Below are positions 30,183-35,070 of a DNA stretch of 35,070 bases, one piece after another. How positions within the stretch are numbered: the first letter of the stretch is position 1; every line of letters starts with the position of its first letter. The DNA is from Stenocarpella maydis (Eukaryota; Ascomycota; Sordariomycetes; Diaporthales; Diaporthaceae): contig NQMI01000044.1 of the NCBI GenBank assembly GCA_002270565.1, positions 241,113-276,182 of the forward strand, in the 5' to 3' direction. The translations under genes were made by a program, and so were the position numbers. The notes under the pieces are model-generated. The model saw nothing but the letters and a program-made list of their open reading frames with translations, was not told the DNA's origin and searched no databases.

Positions 30183-32369
30183 TAGAGGGAAAGTTGTTAA
30201 TAGGGTGGACTTTTACCCCTATCCTTTTGTATAGGGTCCTAATAGCTGGAGCGGTTGCCCCCTTTTCTTGGTTTGGATGGAATTAAGTTGCAGGTCTCTG
30301 GGGTGCACTTATCCGGATAAAAGATTGCTGATTAGAGTGACCTGATAGGATATTAGGCCTATGGATGTAGAGAAAGGAGGTGAAAAATTTTGGTATTAGG
30401 GTTCTGGCTTCCTTATTTGAAAGGCTCCTAAGGATATTGTTATCTTGGGATAACCCGAGGTTAGTTTTAAGAGGGTCCGTTAGGGCTCTAATTGTAACCT
30501 GCCTCTGATTAGAGGAGTCTGGCTGAAGGAGGACTATTATTACCCTCTGAGGAAGGTATTTTTGGGGAACCGTTGTACCTTTGGCAGCAGCTACCTGGAA
30601 AGGCTTCTGGTTCCTCCTCCCCAGCCTATATATTACTTACAACCCGTTAAGAGTGATATATGCAAAAAGGAACCCTCTTAATTACTTAAAAGTTAAGTTT
30701 ATATCTAAAAAGAAAGGTATTCCTAAAAGGATATTATAGGTAGTATTATGTATTTTATTATCTATAATGAAGAAAATAGCTCTTATCCTATTATAGCTGA
30801 TATATATCTACTTCTTAATTACTCTAATTAGTGCAAGTAATGCTTTATTATAAACTATAGAGTTTATATCTTGGAGTAAAGTATAGGATAACTTATTCCG
30901 GTGGTAATAGGATAAAGGAAGAAGATTTATCTTAGTTCCTATATCTAGTAGGGCTGGGAGGATCTTATAGCTCTCTAAAGTAATCCTAATATTTAGGTAG
31001 GCGGATCTGCAGCAACTATAGTTTACTATATTAGTAGTTTAAGATAATATTGAATTTACCTTATACCTAATGATATATATCTAATTAGAGCTTAAGCATT
31101 ACTTATATCTAATTTTGGATAAAGCAGAGACTATATTGAGTCCTAGACCTATAGCTTGAGGTATATCCCTATCTAGGACTGGCTTGAAAGGCTACTCATT
31201 AAGAGAGGTATTATTCCTATAAGCAAGGAGCTCTTTAATTAGAATAGCATTAGTCTCGCTAAGCATAAGAATATCTGAAATTAGGATTTTAATCTAGGTA
31301 GCAAGAATAGCGTCTATAGCCTTAGCTTTAGGGGTCTGGGGGATTAAGGGTCCTTATTTAGGCTTAGCTTTAGTTGATTTTTTAGTCTTACTTGAACTAA
31401 TTAGATCACCCTTCGTTTTACTTTTCCCATCCCTAGCTATAGTAGAAGTCCCTTACTATATTTCTAGCACTACCTCCTCTTTATTAGAAATTATCTATAA
31501 TCTTAGGTTGGAGTTAACAACCAGTTCTAAGTCTAGCCTAGCATTAAATATTATATTATTAATATCTTAATTAGGATTATCTCTATTTATTCTCTTCCTT
31601 TTAATAGCATTTATAGTAATTAAGGGCACTAAAGTTTCTATATATTAGGTTTTATTACTAATAAATACTAGTTTAAGTTTAAGAATTAATATTGTAAAGA
31701 GGGAATTTACTTTAATTCTCAGATTAAGGTCCTAAATCTTCTTTAGTTCCCTAAGAGATATATCGCCCTTAAGTTTAGGGCGGTTAGCAATTAGAAACTA
31801 ATATCTCTAAATGCAAAGTAAGTCCATCCTTCCTTTTAAAAGTAAAAATTCCAAACAACCTCTAGCAAACTTCTTAATGCTATAATATTCCATATCCCTA
31901 TGAAAAGCTAGAGCTATAAGATTAAGCTTGTCAGACCTATCTTTATAGATATCCTCTTAAGAGCTAAGGAATACTAAGTTGCTTTTCTACCTAGAAAACC
32001 AGACTAGGCCGAGCTTAATAAGTTCTAGTAATTTAGAGCATTAGTAGGCCCTATAATTAGAGGAAATACTATATCTATAGCACTTTTTAATCTTGCCATT
32101 TTATTAATAGGCCAGCTTAAATACATTCCACCCATAATCTTTAGAGTATTTATGAATAAAACTATCCTCCTAATTATAATCAGCTTCTAGTAAGTTTAAG
32201 AATATAATTACACTAGGGCTATCAAGTCTTAAGCAAGCCCGGCTTTAATTATAGCTAAGCACCCTATTAATATATACTTGATTTGTATTAAGTTTATTTA
32301 ATATAGGCTGCAGGCTTTCTATAAGATTATTCTTAATTATAAACTTAATCTCTATCTGGGTAAACTTAT
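30183..32369 (-). pseudogene. gag-protease part of gag-pol pseudogene, copy A2
   Basis: Continues the frame upstream of the solo LTR. The protease site reads ALLDIGTKINLLPLSYY near 30905-30960, with DTG changed to DIG. Upstream gag has the same lysine-rich and helical segments as copy A1. Gag stops at 32369, where an LTR begins, so about 770 bp of gag 5' sequence present in A1 is absent here. Confidence 0.85.
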
Positions 32370-32568
32370 TGAAAACGGGCCTAAAAGAGGAGGGAGCGAG
32401 AGGACAAAACCTCCACACACACAAAAAGGCACACGTTCTGCCAGAGCCCTGATCAAGCAACCACCCCAAGAGGAGTATGGAAGATAAGAAGAGGAGCCCC
32501 TAACGCGATAAGAGAGTTATAAGGGGGAATAGAGGGTGCTAAAAAGGAGAGGCAGAAAAAGAGGGCAT
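32370..32568 (-). mobile_element. family A LTR fragment (first 199 bp), split by a second LTR
   Basis: Begins TGAAAACGGGCC after TTAT in the gag of A2 and stops at GGGCAT, halfway through the normal LTR, where a new LTR starts. The missing half is expected on the far side of copy A3. It is an LTR nested inside an LTR. Confidence 0.88.
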
Positions 32569-32963
32569 TGAAAACGGGCCCAAAGGGGAGAGCGAGAGGA
32601 CAGAACCTCCACACACACAAAAAGGCACACGTTCTGCCAGAGCCCTGATCAAGCAAACAACAATAAGAGGAAGAGGTGGAAGGCGAAAGAGAGGAATAAT
32701 AATAGAGAGTTAAAGGGGAATAGAGGGTGTAAAAAAGGAGAGGCAGAAAAAGAGGGTATAAAAAATAGTTTAAAATACCACATATATATCTGATAGATAT
32801 AAATTTATAGGGTATAAAAAGATTGATTCTCTAGGATTAGAAATTTCTTAAAAGTAATGTAGGAGGGCCCCTTCTTATAGCCTTAAAGAGAGGGAGGGGG
32901 GGATAATAAGGATTGGGTTTTATATAGATATGAAATATACTGGTTCCCCTAGACTCTGGAATA
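32569..32963 (-). mobile_element. 3' LTR of copy A3 (395 bp)
   Basis: Begins TGAAAACGGGCCC and ends TGGAATA, three bases shorter than the standard LTR. It is followed by the family A polypurine tract and ORF3 3' sequence, so it is the 3' LTR of a third minus-strand copy. The 67- and 74-codon ORFs across 32245-32656 are read-through chance frames. Confidence 0.88.
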
Positions 32964-32974
32964 TACCCCTCTCT
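32964..32974 (-). other. polypurine tract of copy A3
   Basis: AGAGAGGGGTA on the sense strand, matching the tract beside the A2 LTR. Confidence 0.7.
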
Positions 32975-33079
32975 AGACTATTATGAAGAATAAGTAATGG
33001 TTTGCCTAAAATAACTAAAATCACTCTCCTCCTCTAATCAAATAAGCCACCTAAATTCAGCTCTATTAAACCCTTTATA

Positions 33080-35070
33080 GCTCCCGATTTCTAGACGCTT
33101 ATCATTACTCTAATTCTGGATATAGTGATGCTTAGTTTGTAATCCTTCTTCTCTTACTTAGCTGACTTTTTGTAAGCTTAGGATTGATGGCTATTATTAA
33201 TTGCTGGTATGGGAACCTAGTAATTTGCTTCCTTAATCCTTACCTACTTGCTTGCATTCCGGTTGTACTCCTGAATTGTTATGATTTTTATTGCGGCGGG
33301 TGATGGGTAATATGGTAGCGATATAGCCGGAATAGAGGACAGAGATAATAATAAAGACCTAGAGATACTTAATCGCTTAGGTTTATACTACTATATTTTT
33401 TATATTTAATAATAAGGATATTATTCCTCACACACTCTCACTATAATATTTGAATAAGGAAGTTAATCAGGCGCTCTACCTTGAGGAATTTTGGCATATA
33501 TAATTAGGCACTCTTGTAAGACGTAGCTTATTGATTTACTTAGTGTCTAAGGAATATATTATCAATATATATAATGATCCTATCGACTAAGGCAGAGGAT
33601 TAGGTGTCTTGGAATGGGTACTTATGAAGTCTAGCTAATTTATTTAAATAGATTATTTTATACAGAACTAGGTGTCTCAGATATAGAAGGTTGATAGTTC
33701 TAGATGTTAGGGGTAATAAGAGTTTTGCTTGACCTGGAAGTCCAGATGTTAGTAGGCCTTAAAAGATTAGCCTTATTAAATCTTGCTATAAGGAAGCCTA
33801 GCAGATTTTTATCCTAGCTTTAATCTTATATTGGGTATAGTATAATACTTAACATACATTATTTATCTAAAGATTATTAGATTAAGAGTATATAATTATC
33901 TTTATTGCTATAAGCTATTATAATTATTATAGTTAATAACTAGAGTATTTTAGATGCTCTTAATTAAATGCCTGGATCTATTAATTTCCAATCAGATAGC
34001 AAAACCCTAGATAAGAGCTAAGGCTTTTTTAGTGGGTAAGCTAGGAGGGGCAGATTTAAAGTTCACATGGTCTTAATCCTAATATCTAAACTCTAGATAC
34101 ATTCCTTTTTATGATTTCCTAGAAGAAAAAGAAATATAGGTAAACCTTAATAAGGAGTCCTATAGGCCAGTTGATCAGATATAGTATAACTTTCACTTGG
34201 GATACGTGAATGACTTTTTGAGAATAATTTAGGTAAGCCAAGAGTAAGGAAGTTATAATAATACAGTCCATTATAATAGCGGGTATACTCCTATTAAAAT
34301 TTCTCCAATAAGGATAAGTGTTAATATACCAAGAGTTATTTGGTATCTTTGTTGAAGATGCTTAATATCTAATGGCCTGGGGTATGCATGACTTAGATAA
34401 TGAACCTCTGGCTGTTCTTTAGTAAGTGGTATCTTTATAATTTGGGGGGTTCTCTATTAACATCATAGGATATGAGGAAACATATAAAGAAAGGGTTTGG
34501 ACTGAAATTGATTAGCTGCTAATTGATAAGCTTTAGAATATGATTAGTATGCAGGCACGCCTCTTAAGCCAGAAAACCTTCTGCATTATAAAGGGTTATA
34601 AAGAAGTTAATGAGTAAAGTGCATTAAACCAAGTCTTTTTTTTTTTTTTTTTGGCCAAAGGGGGCGTACTTACTTAAATTAAGGATAGGGATTAATGCAA
34701 TTAAAATATGTAATTCACCTACTGATTATATACTAAATCTACTATGACCAATTTTTAGTTCTAAAAAGAATAGGGAAGCTTGAATTAAAGGTTCCCTGAT
34801 ATATTAAAAAGATTGGGAGAGTTACTAACTTATATTTAAGATAGGTTTAAATGGGTTATTTTATTAGATCTACAACTGACCTTTATTAATCCTAAGTTTT
34901 CTAATGAAGTATTGGAATAAGTTTGAAATATTAGCATTTAATATAGGGTTGATATAATTAAAATATATAAAGGTAATGCTGAAATCAATGGATTTAAGCA
35001 ACTTAATTAGAAGGTCATTGGGTTACGTTTAAATAGTAGGATGGGGGGCTTAGGAATTGTTTATAAGGGC
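33080..35070 (-). pseudogene. ORF3 fragment of family A (copy A3)
   Basis: C-terminal half of the ORF3 frame. The minus strand reads SLLLSLSSIPAISLPYYPSP (near 33290-33350) and EYNRNASK, confirming conservation of this part in a second copy. Frameshifting indels are frequent between 33400 and 35070, so only short segments stay readable. Confidence 0.6.
34636..34652. repeat. homopolymer T run (17 bp)
   Basis: Poly-T inside the ORF3 region of copy A3 where A1 and A2 have ordinary coding-like sequence. It occurs in an indel-rich stretch and may be sequencing noise or an insertion remnant. Confidence 0.7.

Larger units (their letters stand above)
22369..32369 (-). mobile_element. family A retrotransposon, copy A2 (minus strand), inserted in element B
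   Basis: Reading right to left: broken gag (from 32369), protease, RT, RNase H, integrase, antisense ORF, ORF3, polypurine tract and 3' LTR at 22369-22766. It aligns with A1 throughout. It is interrupted by a solo LTR (29781-30178), and lacks its 5' LTR and gag N-terminus, which are separated by the LTR insertion at 32370. A 130-bp deletion lies at the lone n (24813). Confidence 0.93.
32964..35070 (-). mobile_element. family A retrotransposon, copy A3 (3' end only, runs off the window)
   Basis: Corresponds to 22767-24800 of copy A2 and includes only the 3' non-pol region. From about 33380 on it contains many small indels and local rearrangements relative to A1 and A2 that transitions do not explain. 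Confidence 0.88.

Noticed and set aside
32245..32656. Two minus-strand ORFs sharing a GSGRTCAFLCVWRF segment
   Set aside because: The shared segment is LTR sequence present in every family A LTR; the ORFs cross insertion boundaries.
1..35070. Host genes, tRNA or rRNA genes
   Set aside because: I found no intact frame longer than about 150 codons that is not a transposon piece or its shadow, and no recognisable tRNA or rRNA sequence.

Overview
The window looks like an AT-rich, gene-free heterochromatic block from a filamentous ascomycete (Pezizomycotina). I find no host gene, tRNA, rRNA or CRISPR array. Essentially all of it is nested LTR retrotransposons that have decayed through dense C-to-T and G-to-A transitions, leaving TAA/TAG stops and TpA-rich sequence. 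This is the signature of repeat-induced point mutation (RIP), and it is the main reason for assigning a fungus. The exact species cannot be read from the sequence.

Two Ty3/gypsy families are present. Family A has a 398-bp LTR and one continuous gag-PR-RT-RNaseH-integrase frame of about 2,050 codons. Unusually, it has about 3 kb more between integrase and the 3' LTR. That extra region holds a degenerate antisense reading frame with a cysteine cluster, followed by a degenerate sense reading frame ('ORF3') in the position where env would lie. Family B has a 444-bp LTR and is a chromovirus: its gag and pol are in different frames and its integrase ends in a chromodomain.

Layout: 1-10194 is copy A1 (minus strand; its 3' end lies left of the window). 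10195-10484 is an assembly gap. 10511-10908 is a family A LTR and 10909-11410 is leader or unknown sequence. 11411-16459 is copy A+ (plus strand), cut in its RT by element B. 16460-22368 is element B (minus strand), which carries an unrelated 594-bp solo LTR in its integrase gene. 22369-32369 is copy A2 (minus strand), starting with its 3' LTR, interrupted by a 398-bp solo LTR at 29781-30178 and broken in gag. 32370-32568 is half an LTR, split by the 3' LTR (32569-32963) of copy A3, which runs off the right edge.

The insertion order can be read from the nesting: A+ was hit by B, B by A2 and by the 594-bp LTR, and A2 by further family A LTR insertions. None of the coding regions is likely to be functional. 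The active-site aspartates of reverse transcriptase are changed to asparagine in both families. Three lone 'n' characters (6575, 12649, 24813) sit exactly at duplication or deletion joins and probably mark assembly joins. The most interesting material is the extra coding capacity of family A and a small antisense Cys-containing ORF in family B.
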